Both the position numbers and the translations under genes were made by a program. Positions 9,204-18,902 of a stretch of 53,039 nucleotides of DNA are shown here, in pieces (positions within the stretch are counted from its first letter, which is position 1; each line of letters begins with the position of its first letter). The stretch comes from CAZTHC01 sp964613425 (GTDB taxonomy: Bacteria > Bacillota > Clostridia > TANB77 > CAG-508): the NCBI GenBank assembly GCA_964613425.1, contig CAZTHC010000001.1:1-53039 (forward strand), given 5' to 3'. The notes under the pieces were generated by a model. It was not told the origin of the DNA. It ran no database searches and worked only from the letters and a program-made list of their open reading frames with translations.

Positions 9204-10072
9204 TTGTGTTCCTCTCTTTCTTTTAAGTCAGAATAAATTTTTATATATCTGTTATATCTTTCGGTTGATATTATACCACTTTTTATTGCATTTTGCACTC
9301 CACAATTTTCTTCTTTTATGTGTGTGCATCCAACAAATTCACATTTAGGTATATGTTCTTTGAATTCAACAAAATAATTTGCTAATTCTCTATATTCAAT
9401 TTCATATATGTCAAATGTTGAAAAGCCTGGTGTGTCTGCTATATATGTATCTTCATCTATTTCATACATACAAATTGCTGTTGTTGTGTTTTTTCCTTTT
9501 TTATTTTTATCACTTATTTTGCCTTCTGCAGTAATGTGCTCTCCTAATATAGCATTTATTAATGTAGACTTTCCTACACCAGAATTTCCAGAAAATACAC
9601 TTACATTGTTTTTTAATTCTTTAATTAATTCATTTACTCCTATATTTTCTTTTGCATTTGTTTTAATTACTTTATATCCAATTTTAGTATAAGTATCTAT
9701 TATTTCTTTTTCATTTTTTAAGTCAATTTTGTTTAATACTATTATTGGTTCGATTTTTAGAAACTCTGCAAATGCAAGTTGTTTATCTAACATTAACAAA
9801 TCTGGTTTAGGCATTGCTGTTGAAACAACTAAAACTAGTTGTGTTATATTAGCTATTTTAGGTCTTTTAATATATGTTTTTCTATTTAAAACTTCTGATA
9901 TAATTCCTTTGCTTTGTTCATTTTGTATGATTTCTATTTTAACATAATCTCCTACTACTGGAACTATTTCATCTTTTCTAAATTTGCCTTTAACACTACA
10001 TTCATACATTCCATTTTGAGTTTTTATATAATATAAATTAGATATTATTTTTAATATTATTCCTTCTAACAC
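9197..10072 (-). CDS. rsgA: Small ribosomal subunit GTPase RsgA
   Basis: RsgA is a circularly permuted GTPase that assists late 30S maturation. An N-terminal OB-fold (about residues 1-65) is followed by G4 NKIDL, G1 GNSGVGKSTL and G3 DTPGFS in permuted order. A C-terminal zinc knuckle is seen in CEFVGCTHIKEENCGV. It is 291 aa and starts with GTG at 10072 after GAGGAAA. It lies downstream of prkC beyond a hairpin that may reduce read-through. The kinase PrkC is known to phosphorylate RsgA in B. subtilis, which fits the neighbourhood. Confidence 0.95.
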   Translation of the reverse strand: MLEGIILKIISNLYYIKTQNGMYECSVKGKFRKDEIVPVVGDYVKIEIIQNEQSKGIISEVLNRKTYIKRPKIANITQLVLVVSTAMPKPDLLMLDKQLAFAEFLKIEPIIVLNKIDLKNEKEIIDTYTKIGYKVIKTNAKENIGVNELIKELKNNVSVFSGNSGVGKSTLINAILGEHITAEGKISDKNKKGKNTTTAICMYEIDEDTYIADTPGFSTFDIYEIEYRELANYFVEFKEHIPKCEFVGCTHIKEENCGVQNAIKSGIISTERYNRYIKIYSDLKEREEHKW

Positions 10073-10093
10073 GAATTTCCTCTTTTTCTAAAA

Positions 10094-10124
10094 AATATAG
10101 GACACGTTTTAAATTAGTGTCCTA
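10094..10124 (-). terminator. Intrinsic terminator after prkC
   Basis: An 8-bp stem (TAGGACAC at 10098-10105 with GTGTCCTA at 10117-10124) has an A-run on its left side, which is a U-run in minus-strand RNA. It lies between the prkC stop and the rsgA start. Confidence 0.75.
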
Positions 10125-10133
10125 CTTTGTTTT

Positions 10134-12153
10134 TTAATTTGATACATTTAAAACTGGTGTTGCATCATTTAAGTTTAACTGATTTGTACTTTTTAATACT
10201 CCACTAATATATGTTTTGACTGTTATTGTTCCCATTCCTTGTACAGATACTGTTAATTTTTCTAGGTCCTCACTATGTTCTTTTTTATAAACTACATCTT
10301 CAGTTCCACTTAAAGGAATTACTTTTATCATTACCTCTACTTTTTTTGGTGTTATCGTTTTTCCCTCTTCATCCTTCTTTACTGTATATCCTGTAAAAGA
10401 TTTTACATTAACATTTACAGTTCCTGTTGTTATTTTTGGAATTTTATTGATTGTTAATGTAACTGCTGTGTTTTCATCAACTGTTTTGCCTGGGTCTATA
10501 CTTTGCTTAATAATCTTTCCATCTTCTTGTGTTGTATCTGTTTCTGTTTTAACAGATGCTACAGTTAGTTTTGCATTTGTTAAAATTTGTTTAGCTTCTT
10601 CTTCAGATTTTCCTAGTACTTCTGGAACAACAACTTGTTCTATTCCTGTACCAATACTTACAAATATTTTAACTGTACTTTTTGCTTCTACTTCTGTTCC
10701 TTCTGCTGGTTCTTGTTTAATAATATATCCAGCTTCTATTTTGTCACTTTTTTCTTCTACTTCTTCTACTTCAAATCCTTGTTGTTTTAATGTTAGTCTT
10801 GCTTCATCCTTTGTTACAGCAACAACTCCTGGAACTTTTGTAACTTCAATTCCTTTACTTATTATAACTTTAATTATATTTCCTTCTTTTATATCATAAT
10901 TCTCTCTGAACTTTGGTTCTTGTGAAATTATTTTTCCTGTTTCTACTTCTGCACTATATTTTTCTTCTATTACTTCTACTGTTAAATTAAGTTTCTCTGC
11001 TATTTGTTTAGCTTCATCTACTGTTACTCCAACTACTTGTGGTAATTTAACATTTTTTGGTTTTCCAGCATTTACAACTGCGAATGTAATTCCCATTGTT
11101 AAAAGAAATACTAGAACACATGCTAAAAATATTGCAATAAATTTCATAATTGTATGTTCTTTAAAAAATTGTTTAACTTTATTTTCTTTTTTGTTTTTTT
11201 CTCTTCTTCCAATTTCTCTATCTTTAGCTTCTACTTTTTCATGTAGCGGCCTGTTATTATACATTAAAGGTATTTTTTGAGTTGGAGAATCATAATGTGT
11301 ATTGTTTAATACTACTGTATCTCCATTTGGATTCTTTAAAACTGCATTTAAATCCTTTAACATTTCTGATGCTGTTGCATATCTTTCATTAACATCTTTT
11401 TTCATAGCTTTAACTATTATATCATTTAGTCCTTTTGGAATTGCAGGATTTAACTTAATTGGTGCAATTGCCTCTTCTTGCATATGTTTTAATGCAACAG
11501 ATACTGGTGTATCTGCATCAAAAGGAACTTTTCCTGTAACCATTTCATATAAAACTACTCCTAATGAATACAAATCAGATTTTGCATCTGTATACCCACC
11601 TCTTGCATGTTCTGGTGAAAAATAATGTACTGAACCTATTGTTGTTCCAAATGCTGTTATTGTAGAATTTGATACTGCTTTTGCTATTCCGAAGTCTGTA
11701 ACTTTCGCAATACCATCTTCTGTTATTATTATATTATGTGGTTTTATGTCTCTATGTATTATGTTGTTTTTATGTGCCATATCTAGTGCAGATGCAATTT
11801 GAATTGCTATATTTGTTGACCACTTCCAAGATAAAGCTCCATCCTCTACAATAATTTCTTTTAATGTTTTTCCTTGAACTAATTCCATAACTATATAGTA
11901 TAGATTTTCTTCATTTCCAACATCATATACAGAAACAATATTTGGATGTGTTAAGCTTGCTGCTGATTGTGCTTCTATATTAAATCTTTTAATAAATTCT
12001 GCATCTGTTGTGTATTCGTCTCTTAGAACCTTTACTGCAACAAATCTTTTTAATACATGGCACTTTGCTTTATATACTGTTGCCATTCCACCGGTTGCCT
12101 ATTTTTTCTATTATTTCGTATCTGCTCCCTAACATTTTTCCTTCTAGGTCCAT
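10134..12153 (-). CDS. prkC: PASTA Ser/Thr protein kinase PrkC, with a +1 frameshift at CGG in the P-loop
   Basis: This membrane kinase senses muropeptides and peptidoglycan through its extracellular PASTA domains. The start is ATG 12153 or ATG 12135. The first 20 codons read MDLEGKMLGSRYEIIEKIGN, then a zero-frame CGG (12091-12093) leads to a stop six codons later. Skipping the C at 12093 continues as GGMATVYKAK, restoring the glycine-rich ATP loop (IGNGGMATVY). The rest is intact: AVKVL lysine, HRDIKPHN, DFGIAKA, SPEHARGG, a membrane segment, and three PASTA repeats. The total is about 672 aa. It pairs with prpC, 16 nt upstream. No downstream decay is visible, so it is unlikely to be a pseudogene. 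Confidence 0.9.
12091..12093 (-). other. CGG +1 recoding site in prkC
   Basis: The zero-frame codons are AAC CGG TGG. The family-consistent reading is AAC, (C), GGT, GGA, ATG, so one C is skipped or CGGT is read as one Gly. The glycine formed belongs to the kinase P-loop. Confidence 0.85.
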
Positions 12154-12169
12154 ATTTTCATCTCTCCCC

Positions 12170-12904
12170 TTAATTATTTTTTATAATAATTACTGTAATA
12201 TTATCGTAACCGCCATTTTTATTTGCCATTTTTATTAACTGTAAATCTGGTCTTGTCTCATTTTCTTTTATTATGTCATAAATTTCTGCATCTGTTAACA
12301 TATTTGTTAGTCCATCTGAATTTAATAATATAACATCACCTTTTAAGTAACCTTTAATTAATAAATCCGGTTCAACATACGCTGTACAACCTAAAGCTTT
12401 CATTAGCATATTTTTCTTAGGGTGATTAGATGCTTCTTCTCTTGTAATTGTTCCATCTTTTACTAGAGTTTCTACATAACTATGGTCTGTTGTTAACTTT
12501 CTTATAATGTTTTTTCTAATTCTATAAATTCTGCTATCTCCAACATGACCTATATATAATTTATTATTATATATTAAACAAATATCTAAAGTAGTACCCA
12601 TTTCTTCTAATTCTTTATCTGTTTTTGACTTTTCGTATACTATTAAATTTGCATATTCAATAGCATTTTTTATTAAATCTAATATACTTTCTTTATCATC
12701 TTTTTGAACATTTTTATAATTATTTGCTATATAATTTCTAGCGGTTTCCACTGCAAGTTTGCTTGCAATTTCTCCACCATTATATCCACCCATTCCATCT
12801 GCTAAAATAAACACTTGTGCTTCTTCATATTGCTTAGAAATGTAATATGAATCTTGATTCATTTTTCTTACACGTCCAACATCTGTGCTTGCAAAAACTT
12901 GCAT
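12170..12904 (-). CDS. prpC: PP2C-type protein phosphatase PrpC
   Basis: This metal-dependent Ser/Thr phosphatase reverses PrkC phosphorylation. PP2C motifs in order are VRKMNQDSYYI, ILADGMGGYNGGEIAS, IGHVGDSRIYRI, SDGLTNML and GGYDNITVII, which supply the metal-binding aspartates. The length of 244 aa is typical. The start ATG follows GAGGTGA. The gene sits between rlmN and prkC as in most Firmicutes, and the 16-nt gap to prkC indicates co-transcription. Confidence 0.95.
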   Translation of the reverse strand: MQVFASTDVGRVRKMNQDSYYISKQYEEAQVFILADGMGGYNGGEIASKLAVETARNYIANNYKNVQKDDKESILDLIKNAIEYANLIVYEKSKTDKELEEMGTTLDICLIYNNKLYIGHVGDSRIYRIRKNIIRKLTTDHSYVETLVKDGTITREEASNHPKKNMLMKALGCTAYVEPDLLIKGYLKGDVILLNSDGLTNMLTDAEIYDIIKENETRPDLQLIKMANKNGGYDNITVIIIKNN

Positions 12905-12922
12905 TTTATCACCTCTTTTATG

Positions 12923-13945
12923 TTATAAATTTTTCTTTCTTAATTGTCCACATGCTGCATCAATATCTGAGCCTAATTCTCTTCGTACAGTTGCAACTAT
13001 GCCTTTTTCATTTAAATAATCTCTAAATTTTAATATATTTTCATTAGTACTTTTTATAAATTTTCCATCTTCTATTTTATTTATTGGTATTAAATTAACA
13101 TGACAAAGCATTCCTCTTAATAGTTTCACTAATTCTTTTGCATCATCTAAATTGTCATTGTTATCTTTTGCTAAAGCATATTCGAAAGATATTCTTTTAT
13201 TTGTTTTTTCTATGTAATATTTACAAGCCTTCATTAATTCTTCTATGTTATATAAGTTATTAACTGGCATTAATGCACTTCTTTTTTCATTATTTGCAGC
13301 ATGCAATGAAATTGATAAAGTACATTGAATATCTTTATCTGCTAATTCATATATTTTTGGAACTAACCCACTTGTAGAAATACTTATATGTCTAGCTCCC
13401 ATATTAATTCCTTTTGGATTGTTTAGTATTTTAATAGCATTCATTACATTGTCATAATTATCTAATGGCTCACCAATTCCCATAAAAACTAAATTTGATA
13501 TTTTTATGCCTTGGTCTCTTTGTACTGCAAGAACCTGCTCAACTATTTCTCCACTTGTTAAATTTCTTACGAAACCAATACCTGTTGATGCACAAAACTT
13601 ACATCCCATTTTACACCCAATTTGAGTTGAAACGCAAATTGTTCTTCCATGTTTATATTCCATTAAAACACTTTCGATTGCATTGCCATCTAATACATCA
13701 AACAAATACTTTATTGTGCCATCTTTAGACTCTTGTTTTTTAATAATATTATAAATGCATAAAGTATAATTTTCTTTTAGCTTTTCTCTTAATTCTAAGG
13801 AAACATTAGTCATATCGTCAAAAGAAGATATATTTTCTACAAATATCCATTTGAAAATTTGCTCTGCTCTAAATGGTTTTTCGCCTAAATTAATAAGTTC
13901 TTGTTTTAGTTCATCTAAATTTAAGTCTTTAATATTCTTTTTCAA
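12923..13945 (-). CDS. rlmN: 23S rRNA/tRNA adenine-C2 methyltransferase RlmN
   Basis: This radical-SAM enzyme methylates A2503 of 23S rRNA and A37 of some tRNAs. It carries the cluster motif CKMGCKFC near residue 110, followed by ASTGIGFVRNLTSGEIVEQV. It also has GIGEPLDNYDNV and the methyl-carrying Cys region near the C-terminus (DIDAACGQL). I chose the TTG at 13945 as start because GGAGG lies 8 nt before it; a TTG five codons earlier overlaps that site. The product is about 340 aa. It is the first gene of the rlmN-prpC-prkC-rsgA-rpe block. Confidence 0.94.
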   Translation of the reverse strand: MKKNIKDLNLDELKQELINLGEKPFRAEQIFKWIFVENISSFDDMTNVSLELREKLKENYTLCIYNIIKKQESKDGTIKYLFDVLDGNAIESVLMEYKHGRTICVSTQIGCKMGCKFCASTGIGFVRNLTSGEIVEQVLAVQRDQGIKISNLVFMGIGEPLDNYDNVMNAIKILNNPKGINMGARHISISTSGLVPKIYELADKDIQCTLSISLHAANNEKRSALMPVNNLYNIEELMKACKYYIEKTNKRISFEYALAKDNNDNLDDAKELVKLLRGMLCHVNLIPINKIEDGKFIKSTNENILKFRDYLNEKGIVATVRRELGSDIDAACGQLRKKNL

Positions 13946-14006
13946 ATATTTTTCCTCCAACTAATATATATCACATTAGTATCATTTTTTCAAATATATA
14001 TTTCTT

Positions 14007-14955
14007 CTATTTTTCTTTTTGTTGTAATTGTTTAAATTTATCTGCATATTCTGTATATTTAATTTCAAAATCTTGTCTGCCTTTTTTTATTATTGTATCT
14101 AAAGTTAATCCTACAAATGTCGATTGTATTGCAGATATTGCAAAAAATACACTTGCAATAAATGAAGGTATTTTTGGAACTAATCCAGTATTTATATAGT
14201 CAATTAATACTGGTATTAAAAATCCAACTGATATCAACAAGAGTAACACTGCAAGCCAAATGAAAAATGATAATGGTCTATAGTTTTTATACAAATTTAC
14301 TATTGTTTTAATTACCTTAAACCCATCTGTATATGTATTTAATTTGGACTCGCTTCCAGCCATTCTATCTCTATATTCAATAATCACATTTTTTGTAAGT
14401 AAATTTTTATCTAGAGAATGTATTGTCATTTCTGTTTCTATTTCAAAACCTTTTGATAATACTGGGAATGTTTTTACAAAATTATATCCAAACGCTCTAT
14501 AGCCTGTCATAACATCTCTTATATCACTTTTGTATATAAAGTTAATTAATCCTCTTACTAGAACATTTCCGAAATTATGAAATGGCCTTTTGTTTTCTGT
14601 GAAATATGTTGATGATAGTCTATCACCAATAACCATGTCTACTTTATCATTTAATACATAACTTACCATTTCTCTTGCATATTCTGCTGGATATGTATCA
14701 TCACCATCTGTCATAATATAACATTCAGCATCAATTTCTCTAAACATTGTTCTTATTACATTTCCGTTTGCCTTGTTTCTTTTCGAACCTAACAACAGCT
14801 CCAGCTTCTTTAGCAATTTTTACTGTGTCATCTTTAGAATTATTATCATACACATAAATTGTAGCCTCTGGTAATTCTCTTTTAAAATCTTCAATTACTT
14901 TTTTAACAGTCTTTGCTTCGTTGTAACATGGTATTAATACTGCAATTTTATCCAT
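14007..14955 (-). CDS. GT2 glycosyltransferase with C-terminal membrane segments, +1 frameshift at CGG
   Basis: This looks like a polyprenyl-phosphate hexosyltransferase (dolichol-phosphate-mannose synthase type). The first 63 codons give the GT2 start IAVLIPCYNEAKTVKKVIED and YVYDNNSKDDT, ending EKKQGK. A zero-frame CGG (14764-14766) then leads to a stop within nine codons. Skipping its C continues as GNVIRTMFREIDAECYIMTDGDDTYPAE, which carries the DGDDT metal motif. Two C-terminal membrane segments follow (FFIWLAVLLLLISVGFLIPV and a second after PKIPSFIASVF). The total is about 315 aa. It lies next to an ABC polysaccharide exporter, so lipid-linked sugar supply is a likely role. Both halves fit together without missing residues. 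Confidence 0.88.
14764..14766 (-). other. CGG +1 recoding site in the GT2 gene
   Basis: The zero-frame codons are AAA CGG AAA, ending at a TAG eight codons after the CGG. The family-consistent reading is AAA, (C), GGA, AAT, GTA, giving QGKGNV, a conserved motif of this GT2 subfamily. Confidence 0.85.
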
Positions 14956-14979
14956 ATTTTCCCCTTATTTATTTAAATT

Positions 14980-15753
14980 TTATAACTCCTCTGCAAATCC
15001 TTTTTGTAGTTTATTAAAAATTCCATATCCTATAATACATAATCCAATAGCTATAAGTAACAATATTCCTAATCCCTTTAAATCTGGCATTGTTTGATTA
15101 TAAAAAATATCTCTATATCCATTTATTATATATGTCATTGGGTTAATTTGTAATATCCATTTGAAATTTTCTGGTATTGTTTCTGATGCATATACAATTG
15201 GTGTTCCATAAAATAATAATTGTAAAAAGACTCCTATAAAATGCTGTAAATCTCTAAAATAAACACAAACACTAGAAGTAATTAACGCTATCCCTATTAA
15301 TAATAAATATTGAATAATTAATATTAATGGATAAAAAACAATATACTTTGAAATTCCAACTCCATAACCTATAACAAATAAAATAATTATAATTGTTGAT
15401 ATAAGGAAATTAACAGCTTCACTTGTTACAACTGAAATTGGCAGTATCTCTCTTGGGAAATACACCTTTTTAATAATATTTGAATTTTCTATCATTGTAA
15501 ATGCAGTCCTCGTTATTGAAGAGGCAAAAAATGTCCATGGTATTAAACCAACACAAAGGAAAATAACATAATTTTCTTGTTGATTTTTTAATATTATTGG
15601 AAACACTAAAGCATATACTGCTATTTGCAATAATGGATTTAGGAAAGACCATATTACACCTAAAAATGAATTTTTATATTTACCTCTAATTTCTTTTTTT
15701 ACATTTGTCTTTAATAACTCTCTATATTGATATAAACCTTTTATTACATTCAT
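14980..15753 (-). CDS. ABC-2 type polysaccharide export permease (Wzm/TagG-like)
   Basis: This 257-aa integral membrane protein has about six hydrophobic segments. The N-terminus VKKEIRGKYKNSFLGVIWSFLNPLLQ is characteristic of ABC-2 permeases that export O-antigen or teichoic acid. The adjacent gene upstream is the matching ATPase. With the flanking glycosyltransferases it probably exports a lipid-linked cell-wall polymer. The nature of the polymer cannot be told. It has a strong AAAGGAGAAA ribosome site. Confidence 0.88.
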   Translation of the reverse strand: MNVIKGLYQYRELLKTNVKKEIRGKYKNSFLGVIWSFLNPLLQIAVYALVFPIILKNQQENYVIFLCVGLIPWTFFASSITRTAFTMIENSNIIKKVYFPREILPISVVTSEAVNFLISTIIIILFVIGYGVGISKYIVFYPLILIIQYLLLIGIALITSSVCVYFRDLQHFIGVFLQLLFYGTPIVYASETIPENFKWILQINPMTYIINGYRDIFYNQTMPDLKGLGILLLIAIGLCIIGYGIFNKLQKGFAEEL

Positions 15754-15780
15754 ATTTTTCTCCTTTTTTGTGTTGTTCTA

Positions 15781-16518
15781 TTATGCAGTTTGTTTAATAT
15801 ATTCTTCTACTACTTCTTCTGTATTACCATCCATTTTTATGTTTCCATCACATATCCATACTGCCCTTGTACATAATTGTCTAACAGCTCTCATATCATG
15901 TGTTACAAATACCATTGTTTTTCCTTCATCTTTTAATTGTTTCATTTTTTCAAAACACTTTTCTTGAAAATGTTGATCTCCTACAGATAAGATTTCATCA
16001 ATTAATAATATTTCTGCATTAACATTTATTGCTACCGAAAAAGCTAGTCTCATGTACATTCCAGAAGAATATGTTCTTACAGGATTATCTATAAATTCTC
16101 TAAGTTCTGAGAATTCAATGATATCTTCAATTCTAGATTCTATTTCTTTTCTTGTCAACCCAAAAATTGAAGCATTAAAATAAATATTTTCTCTTCCAGA
16201 AAAATCCGGATGGAAACCAGCTCCTAGCTCCAATAGTGAAGTTAATTTTCCTTTTGTTGTAATTTTTCCTTTATTAGGATATATTATTTTTGTCATTAGC
16301 TTCAATAATGTAGACTTTCCACTTCCATTCGTTCCGATTAAAGCCACAACTTCTCCCTTGTTAATTTTCAAATTTATATTTTTTAAAACATTTCTTTTTT
16401 CTCTTCTATTACGTTTAAAGAAAAGCAATTTTTCTTTAATTGTATTTGCTTTGTCGAAAAATACCATAAAATCTTTATCTAAATTTTCAACACTAATAGC
16501 AACTTCTTTATTACTCAT
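15781..16518 (-). CDS. ABC polysaccharide export ATPase (Wzt/TagH-like)
   Basis: This 245-aa cytoplasmic ATPase partners the downstream permease. Walker A is GTNGSGKSTLLKL near residue 65, the signature is YSSGMYMRLAFS, and Walker B is ILLIDEILSVGDQHF, with the EILSVGD form typical of polysaccharide exporters. There is no extended C-terminal carbohydrate-binding domain, so it resembles short TagH/Wzt forms. Its start overlaps the stop of the upstream glycosyltransferase by 4 nt (ATGA), indicating co-translation. Confidence 0.92.
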   Translation of the reverse strand: MSNKEVAISVENLDKDFMVFFDKANTIKEKLLFFKRNRREKRNVLKNINLKINKGEVVALIGTNGSGKSTLLKLMTKIIYPNKGKITTKGKLTSLLELGAGFHPDFSGRENIYFNASIFGLTRKEIESRIEDIIEFSELREFIDNPVRTYSSGMYMRLAFSVAINVNAEILLIDEILSVGDQHFQEKCFEKMKQLKDEGKTMVFVTHDMRAVRQLCTRAVWICDGNIKMDGNTEEVVEEYIKQTA

Positions 16519-18806
16519 ACATTATTTCCTTTCTGGCTTCTCATACTTTTTAATAATCTTATAATACCAATTTTTTGTAAAACTTTAATTAATATTCTCC
16601 AAAGTCTAAAAGACCAAAGTGTTTCTCTTAATACAATAATTTTGCTAACTTTTGCAGCTCCATAAACCTTCTTATTATATTCACCACATAACCAATCATA
16701 TTCTCTAGAATTTGTCATCAAATTGTAATTTATTAATTCTTTAGCAATTTCTATATTTGAACTCATTCCTTTTCCATTCTGAATTTTAATTTCATTTGGA
16801 TTTTTTGCAATTTCACTAATTATACTATCCATTTTACTGATCATATGATTAATTGTAAATCCATTTAATATTCTTTTTCTGCAATTATTCTTATATCCTT
16901 TTAAATTACTTAGTATCGTATCTATTGATGTTACATAGCTATTAATTTCATCAAATTCATACTTAATATTATTAATTTCTGTTTCCTTTTGTTTACATTC
17001 AACAATTGCCCCTACTGTAGAATCTATTAATTCTTTTTGTCCTCCTACATCACTGGAAATAACAGGAACTCCCATAGCTAAAGATTCGTATGAGGTAAGT
17101 GCTAGTCCTTCTTTAATTGAGCAATTTAAAGTTAAATCACTTATTGCATATATTTCTTTTGTATTCTTTATATTACCCAAGAATCTTATATTTTTCTCTA
17201 CATTATAATCTCTTGCTTTTTGTTTAATACTATTAAGTAAGTTTCCGTCTCCTGCAACTAAGAAAAGAATATCTTTTCTATTTTTAATTGTTTCTTTAAC
17301 TATTTCCATAAATAAATATGGCCTTTTTTGCTCTGAAATTCTACAGATGTAGCTTATTATGTATCTATTCTCGTTTTCTAATTTGTACTTTTTCCTTAAT
17401 TCGTTTTTATTTAATAAATTAGGGTCATATATTTTTTCATCTACGCCTATATATACTGTTTCAACTTCGCTTGGCTCTCTTTTAAAATACTCTTCTAAAA
17501 CTTTTTTACTATTACTATTACATACTAATGTTTTGTCTATAACAGATGCAACAGCACTTGAATCTCTTGAATATCCTCCGTTTCTATTGTACCACTCCTC
17601 CATATGTATATAATCTATTATAGGTATTTCAGGATATTGTGCTTTTAAATATGGTAACATTGCATATCCTGTTTTACAATTTGTATTAAATATTAAATTA
17701 ATATCATTTGATTTTATAATATAATTTATAAATGATAACCAATATTTTTCATTTAAGAAAGTAGTTAAATCATAAACAGTTGCAAATTGTTCTACTTCTT
17801 GTCTATACACATTAACATTTGGTTCTGTAAATATTAATGTTATATCATATTTATCTTTATCTAGTCCTTTTAGCAAGTCTACATCGAACTTATCTGCTCC
17901 ACCAGTTACTAACCATGGAACCATCATTAGTATATTAATTTTATTTTTACCATCTTTTAATTTTTTATTTGCAATTCCAACATCTTCTGGAATCTGTTCC
18001 CAACCTTTATATGTTTGTATTGGATATTGTATAGCCTCTACTTTACCCTTTATTGTTTTAATTGTATTTTTAATAATATTCATTGTTCTTTTTTTATTTT
18101 CGTAAGATCTTGCAAGTTCTCCTTGATTTTTTCTTCTATACCAAAATCCAATGAAATTCATTTTTACTGGAAAATTTCCTTTTGCAATTAATTTTAACCA
18201 AAAGTTCCAATCTTCATTTACAGCCTTTTCTCTTAATTCATATCCGTTTACGCTTTCAAATGCTTCTCTACGTATAAGTGCTGTTGCAACTAATGTATTG
18301 CATTTTTTCATACTGTCAGAATCAAACCATTTTTGCCATGTATATGTAGTATAATCAAATCCAACACTATCTGCATACGCCCAGCTTGCTGTTTTGTTTG
18401 TTTCTAAAGTCCAATATGCACATTCTAAATATGTTTTATCTATTAAATCATCTGCATCAAAAAAGAAAAAGTATCTTGCAGAATCACTGGCCATTTTTGC
18501 TCCATAATCTCTTGTTTCTGCTAATCCCCCATTTTCTTTATGACATACTTTTATTCTTTCATCTAATTTTTCAATTTCTGCAAGCTTATCAATTGCTTCT
18601 TTATCTGTTGAACCGTCATCAACGATTATGATTTCGTAAGAAGGGAACGTTTGATTCAAAACAGCCTTTACAGATTGTTCTATATATGTTTTCTCGTTAT
18701 AGCATGGTATTATAACTGAAATAATTGGTTTTTGTTTTTCATATTTATTAATATTTTCTGTTGTTTTTCCAGGTTCTAATGAATAGTCAAATTTCATATC
18801 GCTCAT
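16515..18806 (-). CDS. Bifunctional glycosyltransferase, GT2 domain fused to GT4 domain
   Basis: This 763-aa protein joins two glycosyltransferases. Residues about 25-250 are GT2 (ISVIIPCYNEKTYIEQSV, IIIVDDGSTD, FFFDADDLID, a late EDW). Residues about 290-690 are GT-B/GT4 (INILMMVPWLVTGGADKF, a VYIGVDEKIY linker, RISEQKRPYLFMEI, and EGLALTSYESLAMGVPVISSDVGG with the donor-binding ExxxxE). It lies in the surface-polymer locus, overlapping the ABC ATPase by 4 nt. The acceptor and sugars are unknown. The start ATG follows AAAGGAGAA. Confidence 0.88.
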   Translation of the reverse strand: MSDMKFDYSLEPGKTTENINKYEKQKPIISVIIPCYNEKTYIEQSVKAVLNQTFPSYEIIIVDDGSTDKEAIDKLAEIEKLDERIKVCHKENGGLAETRDYGAKMASDSARYFFFFDADDLIDKTYLECAYWTLETNKTASWAYADSVGFDYTTYTWQKWFDSDSMKKCNTLVATALIRREAFESVNGYELREKAVNEDWNFWLKLIAKGNFPVKMNFIGFWYRRKNQGELARSYENKKRTMNIIKNTIKTIKGKVEAIQYPIQTYKGWEQIPEDVGIANKKLKDGKNKINILMMVPWLVTGGADKFDVDLLKGLDKDKYDITLIFTEPNVNVYRQEVEQFATVYDLTTFLNEKYWLSFINYIIKSNDINLIFNTNCKTGYAMLPYLKAQYPEIPIIDYIHMEEWYNRNGGYSRDSSAVASVIDKTLVCNSNSKKVLEEYFKREPSEVETVYIGVDEKIYDPNLLNKNELRKKYKLENENRYIISYICRISEQKRPYLFMEIVKETIKNRKDILFLVAGDGNLLNSIKQKARDYNVEKNIRFLGNIKNTKEIYAISDLTLNCSIKEGLALTSYESLAMGVPVISSDVGGQKELIDSTVGAIVECKQKETEINNIKYEFDEINSYVTSIDTILSNLKGYKNNCRKRILNGFTINHMISKMDSIISEIAKNPNEIKIQNGKGMSSNIEIAKELINYNLMTNSREYDWLCGEYNKKVYGAAKVSKIIVLRETLWSFRLWRILIKVLQKIGIIRLLKSMRSQKGNNV

Positions 18807-18902
18807 TGTTAATTCTCCTTTAATTGATTATCTATTTCACAGTAACTTATTATATCATATTTATTCATTATGTCAAAACAAATTATTTTTGAATATTTTA
18901 GC

